Assembly: GCA_022564995.1 (NCBI GenBank)
Contig: JADFKK010000030.1
Location: 1 to 39,288, forward strand
Reading direction: 5' to 3'
DNA: 39,288 bases
Source: Planctomycetota bacterium
Lineage (GTDB): Bacteria > Planctomycetota > Planctomycetia > Pirellulales > JADFKK01
This document shows, in pieces, positions 16,584 to 23,610 of the stretch. Every line of letters starts with the position of its first letter. The first letter of the stretch is position 1. The translations under genes and the position numbers were made by a program. The notes beneath the pieces were generated by a model. The model searched no databases. It was not told the DNA's origin and was given only the letters and a program-made list of their open reading frames with translations.

Positions 16584-16608
16584 CCTGACATTGAAAGCCT
16601 ATGTCAGG
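16584..16608. promoter_or_regulatory. Perfect 8-bp inverted repeat upstream of flp
   Basis: CCTGACAT at 16584-16591 and ATGTCAGG at 16601-16608 are perfect inverses with a 9-nt centre, about 210 bp upstream of the pilin start. The dyad could bind a dimeric regulator or form a hairpin; no factor can be named. Confidence 0.3.
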
Positions 16609-16826
16609 TTTTCAAGATGTCAAATTACGGGCTTTAATAAATCTGCGAATTATTTCCCGATTCGCCAAGGCACGACGGTCGGCGAGAGTTTTCGCACCGG
16701 TTGTGTCGTCTGTAGGCACCGCCGTTACGGATGGCGGCGATGGCAACAACCGTAGCGGCTGCGTGTTGTCGAAACACCACGCCGGAGATCGGCGAAGACC
16801 TATGCTTTCTCTGTAGCGGTCGGCGT

Positions 16827-16857
16827 CCGGCGAGCGTCGGCCGTTAGGCCGACGGTG
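16827..16857 (-). repeat. REP-like palindrome family J, copy 2 (inverted)
   Basis: The plus strand reads CCGGCGAGCGTCGGCCG then TTAGGCCGACGGTG. On the minus strand this matches the unit at 10513-10541 in the outer bases, with compensating stem changes. Confidence 0.5.
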
Positions 16858-16897
16858 ATTCGTCGATCGGTCTCGATCTTTTCCCGGCGAATTGTGT

Positions 16898-16927
16898 CAC
16901 CCCCGGGCTAACGCCCGGGGCTCGCCG
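16898..16927 (-). repeat. Palindromic repeat family I, copy 1
   Basis: CACCCCCGGGCTAACGCCCG continuing GGGCTCGCC. The inverse, with one difference, is at 19315-19343, so the two copies face each other around the YfhO-like gene. Confidence 0.65.
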
Positions 16928-16983
16928 TTGCCTTGCCCCGTCGAAATGTGGAAGTAGTATTAAACGCACACCAGCCCGTTCCC

Positions 16984-19344
16984 ATGCCGCAGCCAGCACA
17001 CCTATCCGCCGCTCGCAACATCGACCGCGGCCAGCGCGATCGCTTTGCCTGGGTGATGCTCTGCTCGCTGGCGCTGCTGGCGGCAATGGCGCTGCCGTAC
17101 TATTCCGGGCACGTTTACCTGCACGACGATTTGGCCGCCTATCACTTGCCGGTCCGGGCGTTTTACGCGCAGTGCCTCGCCGCAGGCCGCCCGTTCGATT
17201 GGATGCCGCAGTTGTACTCGGGCATGTATCTAACCGGCGAAGGACAGGCCGGCGTTTATCATCCGCTGCACTTGCTGCTCTACGGATCTCTGTCGCTACG
17301 TGCGGCCTTTGCGCTTGAGGTGTTGCTGAGTTATCCGCTGATGCTGGCCGGCATGTATTTCTTTCTGCGGCGGCGGATGGCCCGTCGCGACGCGGCTTTG
17401 CTGGGGGCGATGGTGTTTACGTTTTCCGGCTTCAACTTGCTGCACCTGATGCACCTGAACGCCGTGGCCGTGGTCGCACACATTCCCTGGCTGCTGTGGG
17501 CCATCGACGTGGCGCTGCGAGAAGCCAACCGGCGAAAGGCCATCGCCGCCGAGTTGGCCGTGGTGCTGCTGACCGCCTCGCAGATTCTGCTCGGCTATCC
17601 GCAATACGTCTGGTTTTCGCTGCTGGCGGAAGTGGCTGTGGTGGGCGTGTGTATTTATGGGACAATACCAGCCCGACGCGCAAGCGAGGGAATCGGCGAG
17701 ACGGGATCTCCCTCGCTTGCGCGTCGGGCTAGTATTGTCGCGAAGCTTGCCACTGCTGGCTTGTCCAACAGTGCCGTTGCGATCCGACTTTACTTTCCAT
17801 CCCTCACCCGCCTCACCGCCGCCAAGCTGCTCGGCTTGATGATCGCCGCCATCCAGCTTTTACCCACGCTCGACGCGTTCTCAAATTCAGCCCGCCGCAC
17901 GGTCGACGCCGATTTCGTCAACACCGGCTCGCTCGCCCCGCTGAACTTGCTGCAATTGATCGCGCCGTATTTATGGAAGACTCGCGTGGCCGGCCAAAAC
18001 ACGCACGAGTTGGGCCTGTACTGCGGCGCAGTGCCGTTGATGCTCGTGGTGTGGCTCATCGTGCGGCGTCGCAGCCTGGGGCGATACCGCCCGGCGGCCA
18101 CGTCGGTTTTGGCCTTGGGCAGCCTGGCGTTGCTGTTGGCAATGGGCGGCCACACGCCGCTCTACCGTCTGCAATCGTGGCTCCCGGTGGTCGGCGGCTT
18201 TCGATTTCCGGCCCGGGCGATCATGTTGTTTCATCTGTCGCTGGCGATTGCCGCGGCGATGAGCTTTGCGCTGCTGCACCGGCGGTCGACATTCAAGACG
18301 GGCGTAACAGCACGACAATGTTTGCCGCTGTGGTTGGTCGTCGTCGCAAGCGTCGCTATCGCCGCCGTTGCTCCGCTGTTGTGGCCACAATTCACCTCAG
18401 GCGTTGCGCTGGTGTGGCTCGGCCCGATGCTCCTGGCGCTGGCCGCGGCGCTGGTGACTTTGGCCGCCGGCGGTGTGCGGGGAGCGTCGATCGCGCTGAT
18501 CGTGTTGACGGCCGTCGATTTGGGAACTTACGGCCTGAGTTACTCCGTCTATCCGCACACGGCGCGGCTCGATAAATACGTCGTCGCGGTCGCCTCGGCC
18601 GATGAACCGATTGACCTGCGTGGCGAAAAGGTTTCCGCGGCAGTGCCGCAAGCATCCGCGCCCGCGCTACGGACCGGCAATCAGGTCTTGCTGGCCGGAG
18701 CATCGCGGGTGGGTGGATACGCCGGCCTAGAGCCAGTGCAACGGCTCGACTACAGCCAACTTTCCGCGCTGCGCGCCGCCGGCGTGAGTTGGATGCGACG
18801 GCCGACCGCCGACAACAGCGCCCCTGGCGAGCTGCGAGATTGGATACCCGTCACCAATTCCGCGCCGCGGGCTCGGTTGGTGTCGAGAGCGATGCTCAGC
18901 GATGAGCCGAGTCGCGACATAGAGCAGATCGATTTGAAACACACCGCGTTGGTTGACCGGCCCATTGACCTGACCGAATCGTTGCCTGGAGTATCACACG
19001 TTGTGCAAGACCGTCCCGGTCAGATAGATCTGATCGTCAACGCACCGGCCCGGCAGTTATTGGTCGTCACCGAACGGTTTCACACCGGTTGGCAGGCGGA
19101 AATCGACGGCCGCCCGCAACCGCTGCTGCGAGCCAACGGCGACTTCATCGGCTGCGTGATCGAGCCCGGCCGGCACGATGTGCGGCTCGTGTTTCGGCCC
19201 TACAGCCTACAACTCGGCAAAAGCCTCAGCGCCTACGGCCTCGGGCTACTTGGTTTTTGTTTGGTAATCCGCTGCGCCGTGTTTTCACGCCGAAGTGGGA
19301 TCGACACGGCACATGGCGAGCCGCGGGCGTTAGCCCGGGGGTGA
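16984..19344 (+). CDS. YfhO-like polytopic membrane protein
   Basis: The protein has 786 residues with many membrane helices and a large soluble C-terminal part. The motif region SGHVYLHDDLAAYHLPVRAF, then GMYLTGEGQAGVYHPLHLLLY near the N-terminus matches the YfhO type, GT-C-like proteins linked to glycosylation of envelope polymers. Near the end, LLVVTERFHTGWQAEIDGR is also typical. The ATG at 16984 was preferred to a TTG at 16933, because the upstream residues are not hydrophobic or conserved-looking; no strong ribosome site is visible for either. Residues around 225-270 are derived from inserted palindromic repeats (see 17662-17738), and the last ten or so residues and the stop lie in repeat family I. 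A GtrB-like transferase follows, and the two may work together on a lipid-linked sugar. Confidence 0.85.
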   Translation: MPQPAHLSAARNIDRGQRDRFAWVMLCSLALLAAMALPYYSGHVYLHDDLAAYHLPVRAFYAQCLAAGRPFDWMPQLYSGMYLTGEGQAGVYHPLHLLLYGSLSLRAAFALEVLLSYPLMLAGMYFFLRRRMARRDAALLGAMVFTFSGFNLLHLMHLNAVAVVAHIPWLLWAIDVALREANRRKAIAAELAVVLLTASQILLGYPQYVWFSLLAEVAVVGVCIYGTIPARRASEGIGETGSPSLARRASIVAKLATAGLSNSAVAIRLYFPSLTRLTAAKLLGLMIAAIQLLPTLDAFSNSARRTVDADFVNTGSLAPLNLLQLIAPYLWKTRVAGQNTHELGLYCGAVPLMLVVWLIVRRRSLGRYRPAATSVLALGSLALLLAMGGHTPLYRLQSWLPVVGGFRFPARAIMLFHLSLAIAAAMSFALLHRRSTFKTGVTARQCLPLWLVVVASVAIAAVAPLLWPQFTSGVALVWLGPMLLALAAALVTLAAGGVRGASIALIVLTAVDLGTYGLSYSVYPHTARLDKYVVAVASADEPIDLRGEKVSAAVPQASAPALRTGNQVLLAGASRVGGYAGLEPVQRLDYSQLSALRAAGVSWMRRPTADNSAPGELRDWIPVTNSAPRARLVSRAMLSDEPSRDIEQIDLKHTALVDRPIDLTESLPGVSHVVQDRPGQIDLIVNAPARQLLVVTERFHTGWQAEIDGRPQPLLRANGDFIGCVIEPGRHDVRLVFRPYSLQLGKSLSAYGLGLLGFCLVIRCAVFSRRSGIDTAHGEPRALARG
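17662..17738 (+). repeat. Long-armed stem-loop family G inserted in a coding sequence (77 bp)
   Basis: The 30-nt arm 17662-17691 (ACAATACCAGCCCGACGCGC, then AAGCGAGGGA) is the inverse of 17709-17738 with one mismatch, around a 17-nt loop. It lies inside the YfhO-like frame, which stays open and reads PARRASEGIGE and SPSLARRAS through the arms. A second imperfect hairpin (GCCACTGCTGG/CCAACAGTGCC) follows at 17749-17775. Confidence 0.85.
19315..19343 (+). repeat. Palindromic repeat family I, copy 2, overlapping the YfhO-like 3' end
   Basis: GGCGAGCCGCGGGCGTTAGC continuing CCGGGGGTG is the inverse of 16898-16927 with one change. The gene's stop codon TGA (19342-19344) sits on its right edge. 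Confidence 0.65.
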
Positions 19345-19386
19345 TACGCTCACACGCGAAATCTAGCGAAAACCGGCGGTTGAACT

Positions 19387-19415
19387 ACCGGCGACCTCAC
19401 GGTCGCCGCTCGCCG
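19387..19415 (+). repeat. REP-like palindrome family J, copy 3
   Basis: ACCGGCGACCTCACGGTCGC continuing CGCTCGCCG. Outer bases match copies 1 and 2, and the inner stem has compensatory changes. Confidence 0.55.
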
Positions 19416-19476
19416 CTGGACGGAAAGCTAAGCTTTAGCATCTCTCTACACCACACCTACGATCCACCAACGCCCC

Positions 19477-20607
19477 ATGACCCCAACCCAACCAACCGCC
19501 CGCCCCCATCCATCCGACGTCACCCTCAGCGTTGTCTTGCCGGTCTACAACGAAGCCGCGGTCTTGCCGCTGCTCGTCAAGACGGTCGTCGATGCGATTG
19601 AACCGTGCGTCGGGCGCTTCGAGTTGATCTTCGTCGACGACGGCTCCAGCGACGAGAGCGGGCTGCTACTCGACGGGCTGGCCTCGCGTTATTCGTATCT
19701 ACGTGTCGTTCACTTCTCGCGCAACTTCGGACATCAAGCCGCCGTGCAGGCCGGGCTGGCCCATGCCGGCGGAGACGCGGTCGTGCTGATGGACTCCGAC
19801 ATGCAGGACTCGCCGCTGGCGATTCGACGAATGCTCGATGAGTGGCAACAGGGTTACGACGTGGTCTATGCGATTCGCACCGATCGCAAGGAAGGCATCG
19901 TCAAGCGAACCCTGTTCGCCGCGTTTCACAAGTTCCTGTCCTCGATCGCCACCACGAAGATTCCCGCCGACGCGGGAAATTTCAGCCTGATGGACGCCCG
20001 GGTGGTCCGAGAGATCGTTCGGCTCGGCGAGCGCGATCGTTACCTGCCGGGATTGCGGGCCTGGGTCGGATTTCGACAGAAGGGGATCGAAGTCGAGCGC
20101 GAATCGCGTTACGACGACAAGCCGCGCGTGTCACTGCGAGGTTTGATTCGGCTGGCCAAGACAGCGATTTTTTCGTTCTCGAATGCTCCGCTGTCGGTTT
20201 TTTCGATGATCGGTTGGATGGCCGCGATGGTGTTTCTGGGCCTTGGCGGATTCTCGCTGTATTGCAAGATGTTCACCGCGCTGGCCATTCCCGGCTGGAC
20301 GTCTCACATCCTCAGCGCCAGCTTCTTCGGCGCCATAAACGCGCTGGGCATCAGCATGTTGGGCGAATACGTCGTGCGAATCTACGATCAGGTGCGAGCG
20401 CGGCCCGTGTTCTTGGTCGATCGCTTGGTCAATTTTTCGGACGTATCGCAAGAAGACGACGTGCATCACGATCTGCTGCAAGAAGTCGAGTCTTTGCTAG
20501 ACGCTACGCAGCCAGAGCGTGCCGCGCCAGCGCTTGCGAATTTGCCCGAACCTCAGCCGTCCGTTCGAGCACCTGAAGTGCTCAGATTCACCCGCGACGA
20601 CCTGTAA
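19477..20607 (+). CDS. Glycosyltransferase family 2, GtrB/DPM1-like
   Basis: The protein has 376 residues and should transfer a sugar from a nucleotide donor to a polyprenyl-phosphate carrier. The GT-A core is clear: LSVVLPVYNEAAVLPLLV, FVDDGSSDES, the DxD-type DSDMQD near residue 107, and the acceptor-side RDRYLPGLRAWVGF. Two membrane helices (VFSMIGWMAAMVFLGLGGF and HILSASFFGAINALGISML) follow, as in bactoprenol glucosyltransferases. The C-terminal 60 residues are acidic and variable. The 3' end overlaps the convergent gene at 20553-21662 by 55 bp. The YfhO-like gene upstream could use the lipid-linked sugar made here. Confidence 0.92.
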   Translation: MTPTQPTARPHPSDVTLSVVLPVYNEAAVLPLLVKTVVDAIEPCVGRFELIFVDDGSSDESGLLLDGLASRYSYLRVVHFSRNFGHQAAVQAGLAHAGGDAVVLMDSDMQDSPLAIRRMLDEWQQGYDVVYAIRTDRKEGIVKRTLFAAFHKFLSSIATTKIPADAGNFSLMDARVVREIVRLGERDRYLPGLRAWVGFRQKGIEVERESRYDDKPRVSLRGLIRLAKTAIFSFSNAPLSVFSMIGWMAAMVFLGLGGFSLYCKMFTALAIPGWTSHILSASFFGAINALGISMLGEYVVRIYDQVRARPVFLVDRLVNFSDVSQEDDVHHDLLQEVESLLDATQPERAAPALANLPEPQPSVRAPEVLRFTRDDL

Positions 20608-21662
20608 CCGGCCGCCCGACACAGATCGCGCAGTGCCGCGGGCGCATGGGCGAATCCTAAACAGAGCGTCGGCATCAGCATCGCGCCCCAATACTGATTG
20701 AAGTCGTGGCCGATCACCGCGAACAGCAGGCAGTACATTGCCGCGACCATGCCGGCCCGCTGTCCGCTGGGCGAGTGCCAGCCGGCGAAACCGAGCAGCG
20801 TTAGCGGAAGAAACACGGCGGCGATCCACTGCGGCAGCGAAATCAAATAGGCGTGCATTTGGGCCGCGGAGATCAAGAAGGCCGCGCCGCCCAGGCACAG
20901 CCAGCTTTCGTTGTGTGAGATCGCCTCGGCGGTAATCAAGCCGCTGACCGTCCAGCAGTGTGCCGCGAAAAACAGGGCGTAGGCCGTTAATCCGATCAAC
21001 CAAGCCGCGGCCTCGCGCCACTGGCGACGACTCATCGCAATCACCAACGCCGCCACGCAATACGGGCCGGCCAAGTCGCGGACAAACACCGCGGCCAGCC
21101 CGGCCGCCACGGCAATGCGTGTCTTGTCGAGTCCAAAGGCAGACAGCGACAGCAAGATCAACACCCCGGCCCAAATCACCGGCATCACGTACAAATCGCC
21201 CAGCACGCTGAACATCAGCGCGCCGCTAATCGCCAGCCCACCGAGCATCACCAGCGGCGGCGCACAAGTTTTCGCAAGCCAGGCCAGCGCCATGCCGAGC
21301 GCGGCCAAGGCGAGCAAACCCAACAGCACTTTGCCGACCAGCGGACTCGGCAGCGTGCCCAGCAGCCACATCGGCAGCGGCGTTCGCCAGTTGAACACGC
21401 TGGCGGTTGGATACTCTCGGGCCGGCAGTTCGTCCGCCGCCACTTCGTAATATCCTTCGCCCCCGGCAATCCGCGCCACCTCCGCCCGATAAAGTTCCAC
21501 GTCGCTGCGCTTCGACCGCGGCGAACCAATAAAGCCGCTCTTCAGCGGCGAGAGGCTAAGCGCCAAGCAGCCGATCAGCGACAGCACGAAAGCAGCCAAC
21601 ACCGCACGAGCCTGAAAACGAGACAGCCGGGCATAGCCGGTCGGTGTGGATTCGATAGACAT
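20553..21662 (-). CDS. Polytopic membrane protein of unknown function
   Basis: The protein has 369 residues. The ATG at 21660-21662 is chosen: AGGA lies about 8 bp upstream, and the open frame above it is the family C repeat. About nine or ten hydrophobic helices are visible, starting with FQARAVLAAFVLSLIGCLALSL. A soluble stretch (ELYRAEVARIAGGEGYYEVAADEL, then FNWRTPLPMWLLG) follows the first helix. This pattern (YYEVAADELPAREYPTAS, WRTPL) resembles GT-C-like or DUF2029-type membrane proteins without their catalytic DD/DE being certain. Its 3' end overlaps the convergent GtrB-like gene by 55 bp. Confidence 0.75.
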   Translation of the reverse strand: MSIESTPTGYARLSRFQARAVLAAFVLSLIGCLALSLSPLKSGFIGSPRSKRSDVELYRAEVARIAGGEGYYEVAADELPAREYPTASVFNWRTPLPMWLLGTLPSPLVGKVLLGLLALAALGMALAWLAKTCAPPLVMLGGLAISGALMFSVLGDLYVMPVIWAGVLILLSLSAFGLDKTRIAVAAGLAAVFVRDLAGPYCVAALVIAMSRRQWREAAAWLIGLTAYALFFAAHCWTVSGLITAEAISHNESWLCLGGAAFLISAAQMHAYLISLPQWIAAVFLPLTLLGFAGWHSPSGQRAGMVAAMYCLLFAVIGHDFNQYWGAMLMPTLCLGFAHAPAALRDLCRAAGYRSSRVNLSTSGARTDG

Positions 21663-21672
21663 GACACGTTCC

Positions 21673-21845
21673 TGTAGGAGGCGTCTCCGACGGCGATTAA
21701 ATCTGGAGGCGTCTCCGATGGCGATCCATGGGCGAATCGCCGACAGAATCGTGGCACAGGCGTCCCGCCTGTGTGGTTCACCGGCGGGACGCCGGTGCCA
21801 CGGCATCGGTGAGCCCGGAAGATCGCCGACAGAGTCGCCTCTACA
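21673..21845 (+). repeat. Interspersed repeat family C, copy 1 (173 bp)
   Basis: The outer arms TGTAGGAGGCGTCTCCGACG and its inverse ending GAGTCGCCTCTACA enclose GTGGCACAGGCGTCCCGCCT and the inverse-like CCGGCGGGACGCCGGTGCCA. Copy 2 is at 38516-38640, same orientation, without the internal duplication of the left arm seen here (GGAGGCGTCTCCGATGGCGA). Confidence 0.75.
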
Positions 21846-21903
21846 GCCTCCCGCAAGTGTAGCACGCGGGGAGGGACGGGAATTATGTGGATTGAGCCGT
21901 CCA

Positions 21904-23235
21904 CTACTTCTTCTTGGAGTTATCCCGGGCGGCGTCACTTTTATCCCAGAACAGGGCAAAGAAGATAACCGCGATCACGGCTGCCATGGCGGTGGGAAGT
22001 ATCCAGAATTCTTTCCACTGTGTCATCGTTTCGGCGAGCAGTTGAGCGTCGACGGTAGGCGATTCGACGGAAAACATGCTCTTAAGCGACTCGGTGAACG
22101 TAGGCGACTCGTCGGGGCGAGCGGCCTTCATAGCGTCCGTCAACGCTTTAGAACTCTTTACCGTGTTACCCTGACTGGCGAACGCGATCATGTATCCGAA
22201 ATACATACCCACACCCTGCGTAAAGAACACCAACATGCCCTGTGCCTGGCCACGTATTTCTTTACTCGCAAGCTTGTCAGTGTATATAAAGCCCGTGACA
22301 AAGAAAAAGTCGTAGCAGATACCGTGCAAGGCGATGGCCGCGAACATCATCCACACGACCTGATTCTCCGCGCCGAAAGCGAACAAGGCGTATCGTGCAA
22401 CCCAGGCAAGCATTCCGACCAAGATCATGTACTTGACGCCGAGTTTCCTGAAAAAGAAAGGAATCAGCAGCATAAAGAATATCTCGGACATCTGCCCAAT
22501 CGTCATGGAAGAAGCAGACGCGACGAATCCAGTGTGGCCCAAGTAGATCGACGCGATGCCGTAGTAATATGCCAGGGGGATACAAATTAGCGTCGAGCAA
22601 ACGATAAACACCAAAAACGGAAATTTGGTCAACAACTTGAGCGCGTCGAGCATGAAAATAGTGCGGATGTCGATCGGCTTGCCTTTGGCAGGCGGCGGTG
22701 TGTGAGGAAGTGCGAAGGAAAAAATTCCCATGGCGAAGGAACTGAAGGCTGCCACCCAAAGCATGTTGAGGTGCGTCGACCAGCCCATGAAGCCGACAAA
22801 CAACCCGGCGGCGATCCAGCCGATCGTGCCCCAAACACGAATTTTCGGGAAATCGTTCTGATCTGGCACGTTGCTAAAGGTGATCGTGTTACTCAAGCCG
22901 AGCGTCGGCATGTAGCAGAGCATGTGGCCGATGAACATCCAGACCATCATCTCGCCGTTACCGTTCTCGGCAAAATGGGCACCAAGACACATCAGCACGC
23001 CGCCGAGGAGGAATAGGCATCCCATGACTCGTTCGGAGGAGAAGAAACGGTCGGCGATCAGCCCCAGAAACAGCGGCGCGATTATTGCGGCGATCGGCGC
23101 ACTTCCGTAGGAACCACCCTTGGAAGTACCCAGTCCGTTGACGTCAAGACAAGCGGCCAGCGTTACAAACCACGCTCCCCACACGAAGAATTGCAGGAAC
23201 ATCATGATGGAAAGTTTGATGTTGACCGAATTCAT
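21904..23235 (-). CDS. Nucleoside transporter, NHS/NupG-like MFS family
   Basis: The protein has 443 residues with about twelve membrane helices. MMFLQFFVWGAWFVTLAACL at the N-terminus, PLFLGLIADRFFSSERVMG after the second helix and HMLCYMPTLGLSNTITFSNV are typical of nucleoside:proton symporters of the NHS group. It differs by a loop of about 50 polar residues before the last helix (SSKALTDAMKAARPDESPTF, then ESLKSMFSVESPTVDAQ). The ATG at 23233-23235 has AGGAG about 8 bp upstream. Base and codon use look less GC-rich than its neighbours, which might mark later acquisition. It is isolated, with repeats on both sides. Confidence 0.85.
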   Translation of the reverse strand: MNSVNIKLSIMMFLQFFVWGAWFVTLAACLDVNGLGTSKGGSYGSAPIAAIIAPLFLGLIADRFFSSERVMGCLFLLGGVLMCLGAHFAENGNGEMMVWMFIGHMLCYMPTLGLSNTITFSNVPDQNDFPKIRVWGTIGWIAAGLFVGFMGWSTHLNMLWVAAFSSFAMGIFSFALPHTPPPAKGKPIDIRTIFMLDALKLLTKFPFLVFIVCSTLICIPLAYYYGIASIYLGHTGFVASASSMTIGQMSEIFFMLLIPFFFRKLGVKYMILVGMLAWVARYALFAFGAENQVVWMMFAAIALHGICYDFFFVTGFIYTDKLASKEIRGQAQGMLVFFTQGVGMYFGYMIAFASQGNTVKSSKALTDAMKAARPDESPTFTESLKSMFSVESPTVDAQLLAETMTQWKEFWILPTAMAAVIAVIFFALFWDKSDAARDNSKKK

Positions 23236-23610
23236 TGGGGAGGCTCCTGATTACTTTTGGCTAGACGCACAGAACGCGCGGCCGTGCGGCCGGCTGGAAA
23301 AGGCGAGCCGACATTGTATGCGACGCGGGCGCGAGAAAAAAGCGGCCCGAGAGGCGGAAAACGGCAGAGTGCGGGTTGCGTCTCGATCAGATGCTCCGCC
23401 GCCACCGGGCTTGTCCCGGTGGAGCGAACGTTTTTGCACTACCTCGTCGACCGCCGCAGCACCTTTTTGTCTCGACTCACCGACGCCTCCGGCGTCGGTG
23501 AGTCGAGACAGTTTAGAGGCCGGCAGCGATGGTAGTACAGAAACCCTGCTTCCACCGGGACAAGCCCGGTGGGGAGCTACTTTTGTAGAAGCTTGGCAGC
23601 GAGGATCTAC
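23236..23610. other. Repeat-filled intergenic region
   Basis: No gene was recognised. The family A repeat (23393-23578) occupies half of it. The remainder upstream of the transporter should carry its promoter, which I cannot place. Confidence 0.5.
23393..23578 (+). repeat. Interspersed repeat family A, copy 1 (186 bp)
   Basis: Matches 28688-28873 in inverted orientation and equal length. The two ends are themselves inverted repeats containing CCACCGGGCTTGTCCCGGTG, followed by GTTTTTGCACTACC-like bases. The centre is a palindrome, GTCTCGACTCACCGACGCC and its inverse. There is no open frame of its own. Confidence 0.85.

Larger units (their letters stand above)
16375..16983. other. Intergenic region between flp and the YfhO-like gene (divergent)
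   Basis: No gene was recognised. It should carry the flp promoter; I found no sigma-54 site with correct spacing and no clear sigma-70 site. It contains a perfect stem CCTGACAT/ATGTCAGG (16584-16608), a possible operator or stem-loop, then a family J palindrome and a family I repeat near the YfhO-like gene. Confidence 0.5.
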
